Assembly: GCA_963847715.1 (NCBI GenBank)
Contig: CAWKAZ010000009.1
Coordinates: forward strand, 478,084-542,083
Length of the DNA: 64,000 bases
Source: Acidiflorens sp963847715
GTDB taxonomy: Bacteria; Acidobacteriota; Terriglobia; Terriglobales; Acidobacteriaceae
Direction: 5' to 3'
Under the pieces are notes generated by a model. That model did no database searches. It was given only the letters and a program-made list of their open reading frames with translations, and was not told where the DNA came from. A program made the translations under genes and the position numbers. Position 1 is the first letter of the stretch; the number at the start of each line of letters is the position of its first letter. Shown in pieces: positions 27,058 through 35,522 of this stretch.

Positions 27058-27633
27058 ATGGCCGCACTGATCGATGCGATCGACGTAAAGCGCAAAATGT
27101 TTTTCGAATTCGAAAACATTCCCTACGTGTGTCTGGACGTCGAGGTTTCCACTCCTACGGCTAGAGGCGGGCAGACCCTGGTTCGCCTGAAGATGCGCAA
27201 CCTGCTCACACGTGCCGTCTTTGACAAGACGTTCAAGGCTGGTGATCGCTTCAAGGAACCGGACATCGATATGGTCCCAGCATCATATTTGTACAGCGAC
27301 TCTGGTGGCTTCTACTTCATGGATCAAGAGAGCTTCGAAACGCTGACGCTTTCTCCGGAGATGGTCGGGGACGCGGTGGACTTGATCGTGGAAGGCGTCA
27401 TCCTGCAATTGCACAGGTACAACGGGAATCCGATCGGCCTCCAGTTGCCTTCGCACGTGGAGCTGAGTGTTAAGTACACAGAACCTGGGGTGCGAGGTGA
27501 TACGTCCAGCGGAAGTGTGACCAAGCCAGCGACGCTGGAAACGGGGATCGAGATCCGCGTTCCACTCTTCATCAAAGAGGGCGAGACGATCAAGGTGTCG
27601 ACCGAAACACGGGAGTTCGCGGGACGGGCCTGA
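27058..27633 (+). CDS. yeiP: Elongation factor P-like protein EfpL/YeiP
   Basis: 191 residues with the three EF-P domains. The loop that faces the peptidyl-transferase centre reads SPTARG in E. coli YeiP and TPTARGG here (residues 32-38). The C-terminus (KPATLETGIEIRVP, then TREFAGRA) also tracks YeiP (KPATLSTGLVIQVP, RYMGRAD). It lacks the lysine-bearing PGKG loop of canonical EF-P. EfpL binds the ribosome and relieves stalling at proline-rich motifs. TAAGGAGA lies just before ATG 27058. Confidence 0.88.
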   Translation: MAALIDAIDVKRKMFFEFENIPYVCLDVEVSTPTARGGQTLVRLKMRNLLTRAVFDKTFKAGDRFKEPDIDMVPASYLYSDSGGFYFMDQESFETLTLSPEMVGDAVDLIVEGVILQLHRYNGNPIGLQLPSHVELSVKYTEPGVRGDTSSGSVTKPATLETGIEIRVPLFIKEGETIKVSTETREFAGRA

Positions 27634-27675
27634 GTTTATCCAGGGAATCCAAAACGAAAGTTATCCACCTCCCCG

Positions 27676-28737
27676 TCAGTTGATCGCGCCGAGCCCGTGT
27701 TTTGTGCGGCACTGCTTGCAGTAAGTCGGAGGCTCCGTGTTGTCCACGTGGTGGCACACCGGCTTCAGCGTGCGCAGGTAGGCAAATATTGCTTTCAGAT
27801 CATCATCAGTCAGGTTTCGAAAGAACGCCCAAGGCATAATGTTCGAGAGCGGCCGCGTCTTAAAACCTCCGTTGCGAATAACCTCGATAAACATGTTCTC
27901 GTCGAAATAGGAGATCCCGGCCGCATCCGGGGTAAGGTTGAGGGCGTTTACGGTCAGGATCTTGTTTCCACCCTCCCAGTTTCCAACCAACGGCGCGCCT
28001 CCGGCAAAACTCATTTCGGGGAACGGAGCACCCTTCTCGTCGGCGGGCGTGTGGCAAGCGTCGCAGTGCCCTCCAGTCACGAGGTACTTGCCGTAGCTCA
28101 CGCGGTCGGAACGGTCTGGCTCGGGAACATGCGCCAGCGGCGACATGGGCTGAAATGCTTTCTTGAGTTCCTCAGTTAGGATGGTCTTCGGACGCTTGAT
28201 ATGCACCGGCGCTACTGACCTTTCGTACACGATTACAGATGCGAGATCTTCGTCTGACAGGTTGCGAAAGTAGAAATACGGCATCAAGGGATAAAGCGTC
28301 CGGCCATCGTGGCCGATCCCTTGCCGCAGGGCGCGTACAAAATCAGCGTCTTTCCACGTACCTGCACCATAGACGGGATCGGGAGAAATATTTGGCGCCA
28401 CGATCCGATTAGGCTTTTTTAACTCGAGTTCTACGTTCGGGAAGACGAAGCCTCCCAGCTTCTTGCCGGGAAATACTTCGAGCGGACGCTTGGAAAAATC
28501 AACCTCAGAGTGGCACGCCGGGCACTGCAGAAGTCCTTCGACCAGATATTTGCCCCGGGCCATCCGCTCGGGTGTACGCGGAATCGGCTCCATGTCGAGC
28601 GCCGATCTGTTCGCTGTCGATGACGATTCCGTCTGAGCCTGTGATGCAGGCGAGATTCTCATCCCAAGTAACAACAGGGCCGCAGCCATAACCGACATCG
28701 CGGTGCGATTTCTGACGATCAGTTTCCGATTCAACAT
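27676..28737 (-). CDS. Exported dihaem cytochrome c family protein
   Basis: About 353 residues from ATG 28737, preceded on the minus strand by GAGGG. The N-terminus is a signal peptide (AMSVMAAALLLLGMRISPASQAQ). Two c-type haem sites are visible, CPACH and CDACH. A third cysteine pair without the haem histidine (CKQCRTKHG) ends the protein. GIGHDGRTLYPLMPYFYFRNLSDEDLASVIVY is typical of cytochrome c subunits of membrane dehydrogenases. It is a clear paralogue of the protein at 57366, sharing the same C-terminal VDN.EPPT.CK.CR.KHG. The 289 bases upstream (28738-29026) hold no gene I can support. Confidence 0.86.
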   Translation of the reverse strand: MLNRKLIVRNRTAMSVMAAALLLLGMRISPASQAQTESSSTANRSALDMEPIPRTPERMARGKYLVEGLLQCPACHSEVDFSKRPLEVFPGKKLGGFVFPNVELELKKPNRIVAPNISPDPVYGAGTWKDADFVRALRQGIGHDGRTLYPLMPYFYFRNLSDEDLASVIVYERSVAPVHIKRPKTILTEELKKAFQPMSPLAHVPEPDRSDRVSYGKYLVTGGHCDACHTPADEKGAPFPEMSFAGGAPLVGNWEGGNKILTVNALNLTPDAAGISYFDENMFIEVIRNGGFKTRPLSNIMPWAFFRNLTDDDLKAIFAYLRTLKPVCHHVDNTEPPTYCKQCRTKHGLGAIN

Positions 28738-29026
28738 GACCCTCGTTGATTGAAATTTAATTTTCAAGACAACAGGTGCTGAGTGCACAGCGATCGTGGA
28801 TGTGCCCTTCTCTTGCCGGACCGCAACAATTTTCAGACTTGCTCTTGCGAAAAAACGAAGCCATGCAGAAGGAACTGGCAAAACGGGGAGGATTCCAGCC
28901 CGCACGACCGAGCGAATGCTACGCCCGGCACAATCGGGGGTCAAGCGGATTGAGAGATGATTTGTTGCCACCGCGGGTGCGTTGGCCCAAAAACAACTAC
29001 CGCAATCTTACGACTACTCCAAATGG

Positions 29027-30739
29027 CTACGAGCCGAGTTTCAGCAGCGCCTCACGCAACCGATCATGGCTCTGCGTGCGATGCAAGTAGAGCCTTTCGT
29101 CCGGGTTTGCCTTAGCCCGGATTAAGTAGACTAGTTCTTCTTTTTCTTCTTGGTTCCACTTGTGCAATCCGGGTTTCTCGGCCAGAACCAGCGCCAGATT
29201 TTCGAAGGCGATCTTGTCCAATGGATTCCACGACGATGTGCGAAGTCCAAGTGCATTTTCCAATGTGCGCATTGCATGGTCGCGCATTTTCGTGAAATCT
29301 CCTGCGAAATGCTCGGCCATTCGCTGGCTCACTCGCAATCCGATGTTGCGGATTGAGAAGCGGTCCCACGCGCCTGGTTCGGCGCCGGGCAGTTCGTAAA
29401 AGACATGACCAGCTGCGAGTTTCTTTAACGTACGCGCTGGCGTGCGATATTTCGGATCGGCGGCGATTTTCTTTTCTTCGCGGGCGACCAGATCGCGGAG
29501 ATCAGCTCGGCCGGGGCGGAATCCAAGCTTGCGGTAGAACCAGAAAGCGCCCGACTCGATAGCTTCTTCGTTATCGTGTCCAAGCTGGTACGGATAGACG
29601 GACACCACGGTAGTCCCCATCAGCGTGCAGAGGCAGCGGAGAACCTGGGCATAAATCCACCCAGCTTCGCCGCCGCGGAAGGTGTAGAAGGTGTTGAAGC
29701 CGACTTCCATCCACTCGCAGAGTCCGATGGATTCGATGTAGTTGATGGGAACGCCGTTCTTCAGGGTCAATCCGGCAACGTAAGCGCGCACCGGTAGACG
29801 GCGATCCGGAGGCAGATTCCACAGGTACATGATGACGCCGCGCCCGACATCGGCTCTTACCACTGACCTCGGGTCCCCGAGCGTGGTGCCATACAGTTCG
29901 CGATAGCGGACGAGCATGACTTCGCGGATTAGGTCGATGACTTGTTCACCCTGCTGGCGGGATACCTTCTTCATTTTTGGTGGGTGTCGGGCCAACTCAG
30001 TTGCCAGTGAAACCTGGTTGCGGCTGATGAGCGGCGCATCGTGGTAGAAGAAGCTGCGAACGGGCTTCCAGTTTCGAGTGCGGGTTAGAGCGGGGTTCCT
30101 CAATTCCCAGCGCAGAGGCATGCGCAGGGAATCGTAGAGTTCGGCTTTTTGGTTCGGCGGGAGCGGCAACCGGTCGAAGCATTCGATCAGCCATGATGCA
30201 GTCAGACTCTTTCGCGCTTGCGTCTCGCCAGAAGCCGCTGTCAGCCATCGTTGCCACGGCGTGTCGGCTTCGACGCAGGCATCGTCTGCAAGCAGCGACA
30301 TGAAACGTGGGCCGGTGTTTCCCAGTTCGCGTCCGGGTTCGTAGTTTTCCCACGCAATATCGACCTGACCGGGCATTCGCTTCACCAGCCAGCGTGCAAC
30401 GTCGAAGCCGAGCGTGTCCTCCATTTCCGTTCCAGAGATCCCGGAGGTGTCAAAGTCATCGAAGGCGTCCATGTCGGCGCCGGCTCTGCGCAGCGCTCCC
30501 ACTTTCTTGTGAAAATTGGTGAGAATGCGCTCAGTTGTACGAACTACCGCCGGGCCTTGGGGAAAGGCGCGAAGAAAAAGCAGCGTCTCGTGGAAGCGAA
30601 TCAAGGATGCGGGATCGGGCAGACGTGCGGCTTCTAAGCGCTTAAGCAATGAAACGACGATTGTGGCCTCTGCGCGGCCGAAGCGATAACGGGCGGCTTC
30701 GAGTTTGGAAAGGAGGCTGTCGAGATATTTCGTGGTCAT
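29027..30739 (-). CDS. Unknown 570-residue protein with an acyltransferase-like segment
   Basis: I do not recognise this family. The N-terminal 150 residues are helical and charged. The middle (about 330-440) contains GLTLKNGVPINYIESIGLCEWMEVGFNTFYTFRGGEAGWIYAQ and then EEAIESGAFWFYRKLGFRP. The latter resembles the end of a GNAT fold, where a tyrosine-rich helix leads to YxKLGF. The C-terminal 100 residues are again helical. There is no signal peptide or membrane helix. It lies alone between a cytochrome and a phosphodiesterase on the same strand. The length and codon pattern leave little doubt that it is a real gene. Confidence 0.72.
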   Translation of the reverse strand: MTTKYLDSLLSKLEAARYRFGRAEATIVVSLLKRLEAARLPDPASLIRFHETLLFLRAFPQGPAVVRTTERILTNFHKKVGALRRAGADMDAFDDFDTSGISGTEMEDTLGFDVARWLVKRMPGQVDIAWENYEPGRELGNTGPRFMSLLADDACVEADTPWQRWLTAASGETQARKSLTASWLIECFDRLPLPPNQKAELYDSLRMPLRWELRNPALTRTRNWKPVRSFFYHDAPLISRNQVSLATELARHPPKMKKVSRQQGEQVIDLIREVMLVRYRELYGTTLGDPRSVVRADVGRGVIMYLWNLPPDRRLPVRAYVAGLTLKNGVPINYIESIGLCEWMEVGFNTFYTFRGGEAGWIYAQVLRCLCTLMGTTVVSVYPYQLGHDNEEAIESGAFWFYRKLGFRPGRADLRDLVAREEKKIAADPKYRTPARTLKKLAAGHVFYELPGAEPGAWDRFSIRNIGLRVSQRMAEHFAGDFTKMRDHAMRTLENALGLRTSSWNPLDKIAFENLALVLAEKPGLHKWNQEEKEELVYLIRAKANPDERLYLHRTQSHDRLREALLKLGS

Positions 30740-30792
30740 GTCGGATTCCCGACAAGACTACCTCATACCTGCATGCAGCGATGTCCGAAAAC

Positions 30793-30820
30793 AGCAGACG
30801 CTCCCGAAGGAGCGTCTGCT
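30793..30820 (-). terminator. Stem-loop terminator downstream of the phosphodiesterase gene
   Basis: AGCAGACGCTCC pairs perfectly over 12 bases with GGAGCGTCTGCT around CGAA. On the minus strand it is followed by GTTTTC, a weak U-tract. It sits 25 bases after the stop of the 30846-32549 gene and before the start of the next minus-strand gene. Confidence 0.7.
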
Positions 30821-30845
30821 CTCAGTGCTCGAGTTTGCGAACAGA

Positions 30846-32549
30846 TTACGGGAATTGAACTGCCGGCAGGACTCCCGTTCCCTCAAAACGAACAGCATCC
30901 AGGTTGAGGGGATCGATACCCAAGGATTGGAGAATGGTAGGCGCCACCTGGGCAGTACCCACCGCGGCGTTTACAGTCTTGGGTGCAAAGCTTGGCAGGG
31001 ACAACAGAAGAACGACATTCGTGTCGTCATGAGCGAACCCGCCATGCTCGGCCTGTTTGGCATGGCTACCTGAGTACGTGACTCCAACGTTCGGGGTCAC
31101 GATAATGTCTGGCGAGCGCGGATCCCCGGTTGGGTCGTTGAAGTTAAGCGCCAGTGAAGGGCCGTAGAAGAACTGCCCGAGCCCGATTCCCGTGGCAGAT
31201 GCATTCGACTCGAGGATTTTGACGCTGGCGTCAGTATCCTTGGAGTTCTTCAGCCACAGCACCGAAACGTCATCTTCCGTTGGTCCAATGCCGGTGGGAT
31301 TGTTGGTCGATTCCGAATACGGAAGGTAGCCCGCATTGGAGAGCAGTGTGGCAGGTGAAGTGTAGTTGCGAGTCTGGGCAACATACAAGCTCGGATCGAT
31401 CGGCGACTGCCCGTGCTTCGCGGTGATCACGATCAGCGTCGAGTTATAGAGACCCTGTGCCTGCAGCTCGTTGACGAATGCCCCGATCGAGGCGTCCACG
31501 AATTTGAATTCGTCGAGCAGCGCCGCGCTGGGAGTGCCCGCCGCATCCAGATACCCGCCGGTCGTTGCGTTGCTCGCCTCGATGAGCTTCTGGCCTACGC
31601 TAAGGGCTTGAAAGTTCATGCCCAGAATCGTGGGCACTTTGGTCTTTTGGGTTCCGAGGTGGTTCTTCCCATCGATTTCGTTGAGGATCGCGTCTACCTT
31701 CAAAGTGTCGTAGCACTGAATGTTCTGGAAGCTGTTGGTCCAGGCTGTTAAATCCGAGCCCGGATCGCGAACCGCGGCACATGATATGCCTGTGGGTGTG
31801 GCCACACCGGGCAGGCCGATGACGTTGGAGTTGATTTCAGGCGCGTAGAAGTCGTCGAGCGCGCTCGGGCCAATGCCAGAAGCGACCGACGCGTACGCGG
31901 GGTGCTTATCGGACCAAGCTGCATATCCACCGGCCTGGTGAATCACGCTGAAAATGCTATTAGCGCGCACGAATTCCCACGGATAAACGGGATTGCAGCC
32001 ATTCGCCGGATCGCGGGGTAGTCGCCGGGGGTCGATCGAGGCAATGCCGCCGTCGGTGAGTGCAGCGCCGAGCGCGCCACCGTTCACCATAGACTGGTCG
32101 ATGTCGATACCTTCTTCGTACTCGGCTCTGGTACCTGTTGGCTTAGCACCGGCTGTGCAGGGACCCGCCGCAACGCCGTTGCCCGTCTTTTTCGCAGGAG
32201 CATCGAAATTGCGTGAATACCCGACGTCATAGTAGACACCCGTCAGGGCAGGGCTTCCACCGGTCACAATCGCGGTCAGTCCGGGGAAGGAATCTGAGGG
32301 TTTTGACGTGCTGGCGGCGACGTAATTAACGCCCGTTTTTCCGAGAGCGGCGATCGCCGGGCAAAACGGTTCGCCATTGTTGATGGTGCTGACTCCATTC
32401 GCGCAGTTCAGGAAATCAACGGCGTGCATGCCATCGACGCTGATCAGCAGCACGTGTTTGATGTGGGTGGCGGGGGCTTTTGTCTGGGCGACCGCAATGC
32501 CCATGAAACAGGCAGCGGCGAGGGAGAGTAAGGCAAGTGTCTTTTTCAT
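30846..32549 (-). CDS. Secreted type I phosphodiesterase / alkaline-phosphatase-superfamily hydrolase
   Basis: 567 residues with a signal peptide (MKKTLALLSLAAACFMGIAVAQ). HVLLISVDGMHAVDF supplies the first metal aspartate. STSKPSDSFPGLTAIVTGG should contain the nucleophile, apparently serine rather than the usual threonine. VITAKHGQSPID and HGGFAHDDTNV supply later metal ligands. The family hydrolyses phosphodiesters or nucleotide pyrophosphates, or acts as a phosphatase. The start lies against a tandem repeat of AGGTCACT (32550-32570 on the plus strand). Confidence 0.85.
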   Translation of the reverse strand: MKKTLALLSLAAACFMGIAVAQTKAPATHIKHVLLISVDGMHAVDFLNCANGVSTINNGEPFCPAIAALGKTGVNYVAASTSKPSDSFPGLTAIVTGGSPALTGVYYDVGYSRNFDAPAKKTGNGVAAGPCTAGAKPTGTRAEYEEGIDIDQSMVNGGALGAALTDGGIASIDPRRLPRDPANGCNPVYPWEFVRANSIFSVIHQAGGYAAWSDKHPAYASVASGIGPSALDDFYAPEINSNVIGLPGVATPTGISCAAVRDPGSDLTAWTNSFQNIQCYDTLKVDAILNEIDGKNHLGTQKTKVPTILGMNFQALSVGQKLIEASNATTGGYLDAAGTPSAALLDEFKFVDASIGAFVNELQAQGLYNSTLIVITAKHGQSPIDPSLYVAQTRNYTSPATLLSNAGYLPYSESTNNPTGIGPTEDDVSVLWLKNSKDTDASVKILESNASATGIGLGQFFYGPSLALNFNDPTGDPRSPDIIVTPNVGVTYSGSHAKQAEHGGFAHDDTNVVLLLSLPSFAPKTVNAAVGTAQVAPTILQSLGIDPLNLDAVRFEGTGVLPAVQFP

Positions 32550-32673
32550 AGTGACCTCGGAGAGTGACCTAGGAAGGCGATACTATGAAAGCCCGTTGAA
32601 CAGCATGTTAAAGAAAGTTGAATTGTTCGTAAAAACGCGTCGACGGACACGAGGCGCCGCGGCTTTTGCTCCA

Positions 32674-32682
32674 TGCTATAAT
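32674..32682 (+). promoter_or_regulatory. Extended -10 promoter candidate
   Basis: TGCTATAAT: a consensus -10 hexamer (32677-32682) preceded by TG at the extended -10 position, with no -35 match at 17 bases. It is 129 bases before the yebC start. GCTATAAT also precedes the tRNA-Arg gene. Confidence 0.5.
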
Positions 32683-32810
32683 TTTGATTCGCCTGAACGT
32701 TGTTACATCGAGGCTGATCCTGTGATTTCCTCCACGGGCGGAACCCGAATTCCGAGAATCAATGCAATTTTCGATCTCGTTTTATAGAAGATCAGATACG
32801 AGGCAGAACC

Positions 32811-33557
32811 ATGTCCGGCCATTCCAAGTGGGCAACAATCAAGCATAAGAAGGGCGCGCTGGATGCCAAGCGCGGCAAGATCTTCACGCGGCTAATCAAG
32901 GAAATCGCGATGGCGGCGAAGTCGGGAGGCGATCCTGACATGAATCCCCGCCTCCGAACTGCGATTCTGGCGGCGAAGTCCGAGAACATGCCTGCCGACA
33001 ACATCAAACGCGCCATCCAGCGAGGCACCGGCGAACTGCCAGGCCTGACCTACGAAGAGTTTGTGCTTGAGGGCTACGGCCCGGGCGGGGTCGCTTTGCT
33101 GGCGGAGATTTCGACCGACAACCGCAACCGCACAGTGAGCGAAATCCGGCACGTATTCGGAAAGAACAACGGCAACATGGCCTCGGCGGGTGCCGTGGCG
33201 TATATGTTCCACAAGAAGGGCGAGATCCTTATTCCCAAGTCGGCGGCGAAAGAAGACGACCTGATGAACATCATTCTCGAAGCAGGTGGCGAAGATTTGA
33301 AGGATGATGGCGAGAATTGGGAGATCCTGACCGAACCGTCTGGGTACGAAGCGGTGCTTGAGGCGGTAAAAAAGGCTGGTATTACACCGGCATCCTCGAG
33401 TATCGCGATGGTTCCGGATACTTATATCAAGTTGGAAGGGCAACAGGCCGCGCAAATGATCCGTTTGATGGAAGCGCTGGACGATAATGATGACGTGCAG
33501 AACGTGCACGCCAACTTCGATATCGACCAGAAGACCCTGGAAGAAGTCGCTGGCTGA
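32811..33557 (+). CDS. yebC: YebC/PmpR (TACO1) family protein
   Basis: 248 residues starting MSGHSKWATIKHKKGALDAKRGKIF, the invariant YebC N-terminus. GGDPDMNPRLRTAI, NMPADNIKRAIQRGTG and YEGYGPGG-like EGYGPGGVA follow. The family was first described as DNA-binding regulators. The mitochondrial member TACO1 and bacterial YebC are now linked to translation of polyproline stretches. That would be a second such factor in the window beside EfpL. It has its own promoter and terminator. Confidence 0.95.
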   Translation: MSGHSKWATIKHKKGALDAKRGKIFTRLIKEIAMAAKSGGDPDMNPRLRTAILAAKSENMPADNIKRAIQRGTGELPGLTYEEFVLEGYGPGGVALLAEISTDNRNRTVSEIRHVFGKNNGNMASAGAVAYMFHKKGEILIPKSAAKEDDLMNIILEAGGEDLKDDGENWEILTEPSGYEAVLEAVKKAGITPASSSIAMVPDTYIKLEGQQAAQMIRLMEALDDNDDVQNVHANFDIDQKTLEEVAG

Positions 33558-33590
33558 GTTCAGGGGCAAACGATTTAGGGAATTGTCGAG

Positions 33591-33614
33591 CCGCCTTTCT
33601 AGGCGGTTTTTTTT
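33591..33614 (+). terminator. Intrinsic terminator after yebC
   Basis: CCGCCT (33591-33596), loop TTCT, AGGCGG (33601-33606), then eight T residues. Confidence 0.9.
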
Positions 33615-33721
33615 GGCGTGGATGGCAGCTTTTTCATCTTGACAGCGACGCAAACGTCGGCAGTGCCCGGAAGTTTTCAACACCCCTTTGGAAAAGTTTG
33701 TGGCAAATCGGAATCTTATTC

Positions 33722-33739
33722 TTGTAACCTCCTGTTAAC
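33722..33739 (+). promoter_or_regulatory. Pho-box-like 7-4-7 direct repeat upstream of tlyA
   Basis: TTGTAAC, CTCC, TGTTAAC: same half-sites, spacer and period as the elements before pstS and pstC, here 52 bases before the tlyA start. No phosphate gene follows, so it is either an unexpected regulon member or chance. Confidence 0.4.
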
Positions 33740-33790
33740 GAAACCATTTCAACACTCTGCACTGCATCGGGTGCTTGCTGTATTGACTCC

Positions 33791-34549
33791 GTGAAAACAC
33801 GTCTCGACAAATTGCTGGTCGACCGAGGAATAACGCCATCGCGCGAGCGCGCTCACGCGTTGATCCTCGCCGGAAAAGTCCTGGTCAACGAGCAAAAAGT
33901 TGAGAAGGCAGGCGCGTCCATCGATTCCGAGGCCAGTTTGCGCCTGCTTGGCGATGATCTGCGCTATGTCAGCCGTGGCGGCCTCAAATTGGAAAGGGCT
34001 CTCGAACACTGGCGAATCGATCTGGCAGGCAAGACTTGCTTGGATGTCGGTGCATCGACTGGCGGCTTTAGTGACTGCATGTTGCAGCACGGCGCTTTGA
34101 GAGTCATCGCCATCGATACCGGGTACGGGCAGATGGACTTTGGCCTGCGCAACGATCCGCGCATGCGACTGCTCGAAAAAACGAACGCCCGCTACCTCGA
34201 ATCAGCTTCCATTGGCGAAGCGGTCGACTTCATCGCCATGGACGTCTCGTTTATCTCCGCAACGCTTGTATTGCCGGCAGTGATTCGGGCCACTTCTTCT
34301 TCGTCGCATCGGCCTCACGAGATTGTTGTGCTGGTCAAGCCACAGTTTGAGGTGGGCAGGGAACGGGTGGGCAAAGGCGGAATTGTGCGAGACGAAGCGG
34401 CACAGCTCTCGGTCGTTGCAAAGGTAGAACAGGCACTGGTTGCACTCGGGTGTTCGCACACCCAATGGATCGAGTCTCCCATCCTGGGCGCCGAAGGCAA
34501 TCGCGAATTCCTGCTACATGCAGACTTTTCGGCACCGGCGCTTGGCTGA
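33791..34549 (+). CDS. tlyA: TlyA-family rRNA 2'-O-methyltransferase (S4 + FtsJ domains)
   Basis: 252 residues. The N-terminal S4 RNA-binding domain (TRLDKLLVDRGITPSRERAHALI, GKVLVNE) is followed by an FtsJ-type methyltransferase domain with CLDVGASTGGFSDCML as the SAM loop and FIAMDVSFISATLVLP. TlyA methylates ribose of 16S/23S rRNA. The start is GTG 33791. nadK follows 21 bases later. Confidence 0.9.
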   Translation: MKTRLDKLLVDRGITPSRERAHALILAGKVLVNEQKVEKAGASIDSEASLRLLGDDLRYVSRGGLKLERALEHWRIDLAGKTCLDVGASTGGFSDCMLQHGALRVIAIDTGYGQMDFGLRNDPRMRLLEKTNARYLESASIGEAVDFIAMDVSFISATLVLPAVIRATSSSSHRPHEIVVLVKPQFEVGRERVGKGGIVRDEAAQLSVVAKVEQALVALGCSHTQWIESPILGAEGNREFLLHADFSAPALG

Positions 34550-34570
34550 TTCTGTACAATCGGAAGTCCG

Positions 34571-35479
34571 ATGGCCGAACAGAATCCTGAATCCATGTCT
34601 GATGCTTCCCACGGTTTGACCCGCCAGAAAACCGTCGCCATAATCTCGAAGCCCGACCGTCCCGAATTGACTAAAGTGTTACCTGCGCTGGAGGCGTGGT
34701 TGCGTGAGCGCCACTACGGTGTGGTCGTGGATGAGGAGAGCGGGGCCTACTTCACCACCTCGAATGTGATGCCCCGCAACCAGTTGGCGGCGCATAAGCC
34801 TTATCTGGCGCTCGTTCTTGGCGGCGACGGCACGCTCCTCTCGGCGGCGCGAGCAGTAGCCGAAGTGGGTACGCTCATCCTCGGCATCAATCTGGGCACG
34901 CTCGGGTTTATGACCGAGTTGGTGTTGGCCGACCTTTATCCTGCGTTGGAGGCAATCGAGAAAGAGCGCTACATCGTGGACAGCCGGTCGATGTTGACAT
35001 GTTCGCTGGTGCGGAGCGGACAGATCGTCGCAACACATATTGCGTTAAACGAACTGGTGGTCAGCAAGAGTGCAATTGCGCGGTTGAATCATTTCGAGCT
35101 CTTTGTCGATACGGAGTTTGTTTCCAGCTACAAGGCCGATGGCCTGATTATTGCTACCCCCACAGGCTCGACCGCATATTCGCTAGGGGCTGGGGGCCCC
35201 ATTCTGAAGCCAGACGTGGATGCGTTCGTGATCACGCCGGTGTCTCCCCATGGATTGACGCACCGGCCCGTGGTGGTGCGCGATTCCGTCGAAATCGAAA
35301 TTCAGGTGAAGACCGGGCAGGAAGAAGCGTTTCTCAGTCTCGATGGCCAGGTCGGCATGCCTGTGCGCGACGGCGACATCGTGCGCTGCGGCAAGGCCGA
35401 GTATCCTGCCCGATTGTTGCGTTTCCAGAAGACCTTCTTCGAGGTGCTGGCCACGAAACTGAAGTGGGGAGAGCGATGA
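34571..35479 (+). CDS. nadK: NAD kinase
   Basis: 302 residues with the NAD kinase signatures LVLGGDGTLLSAAR (GGDGT), GINLGTLGFMTEL, NELVVSKS and YKADGLIIATPTGSTAYSLGAGGPIL. It phosphorylates NAD to NADP. It is encoded directly after tlyA. ATG 34571 is used, and ATG 34604 (MSDASHG) is an alternative. Confidence 0.95.
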   Translation: MAEQNPESMSDASHGLTRQKTVAIISKPDRPELTKVLPALEAWLRERHYGVVVDEESGAYFTTSNVMPRNQLAAHKPYLALVLGGDGTLLSAARAVAEVGTLILGINLGTLGFMTELVLADLYPALEAIEKERYIVDSRSMLTCSLVRSGQIVATHIALNELVVSKSAIARLNHFELFVDTEFVSSYKADGLIIATPTGSTAYSLGAGGPILKPDVDAFVITPVSPHGLTHRPVVVRDSVEIEIQVKTGQEEAFLSLDGQVGMPVRDGDIVRCGKAEYPARLLRFQKTFFEVLATKLKWGER

Positions 35480-35487
35480 ACGGTAGA

Positions 35488-35517
35488 TCTCGGGTCTCAG
35501 GTGTCAGGTTCCAGGAG
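35488..35517. repeat. Tandem degenerate 7-mers overlapping a ribosome site
   Basis: TCTCGGG, TCTCAGG, TGTCAGG, TTCCAGG, AG: four imperfect 7-base repeats fill the gap between nadK and the amidohydrolase gene. The last unit supplies the CAGGAG ribosome site of the ATG at 35523. The words are related to those of the element at 23481-23545. Only one arm is present here. Confidence 0.55.
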
Positions 35518-35522
35518 AAACA

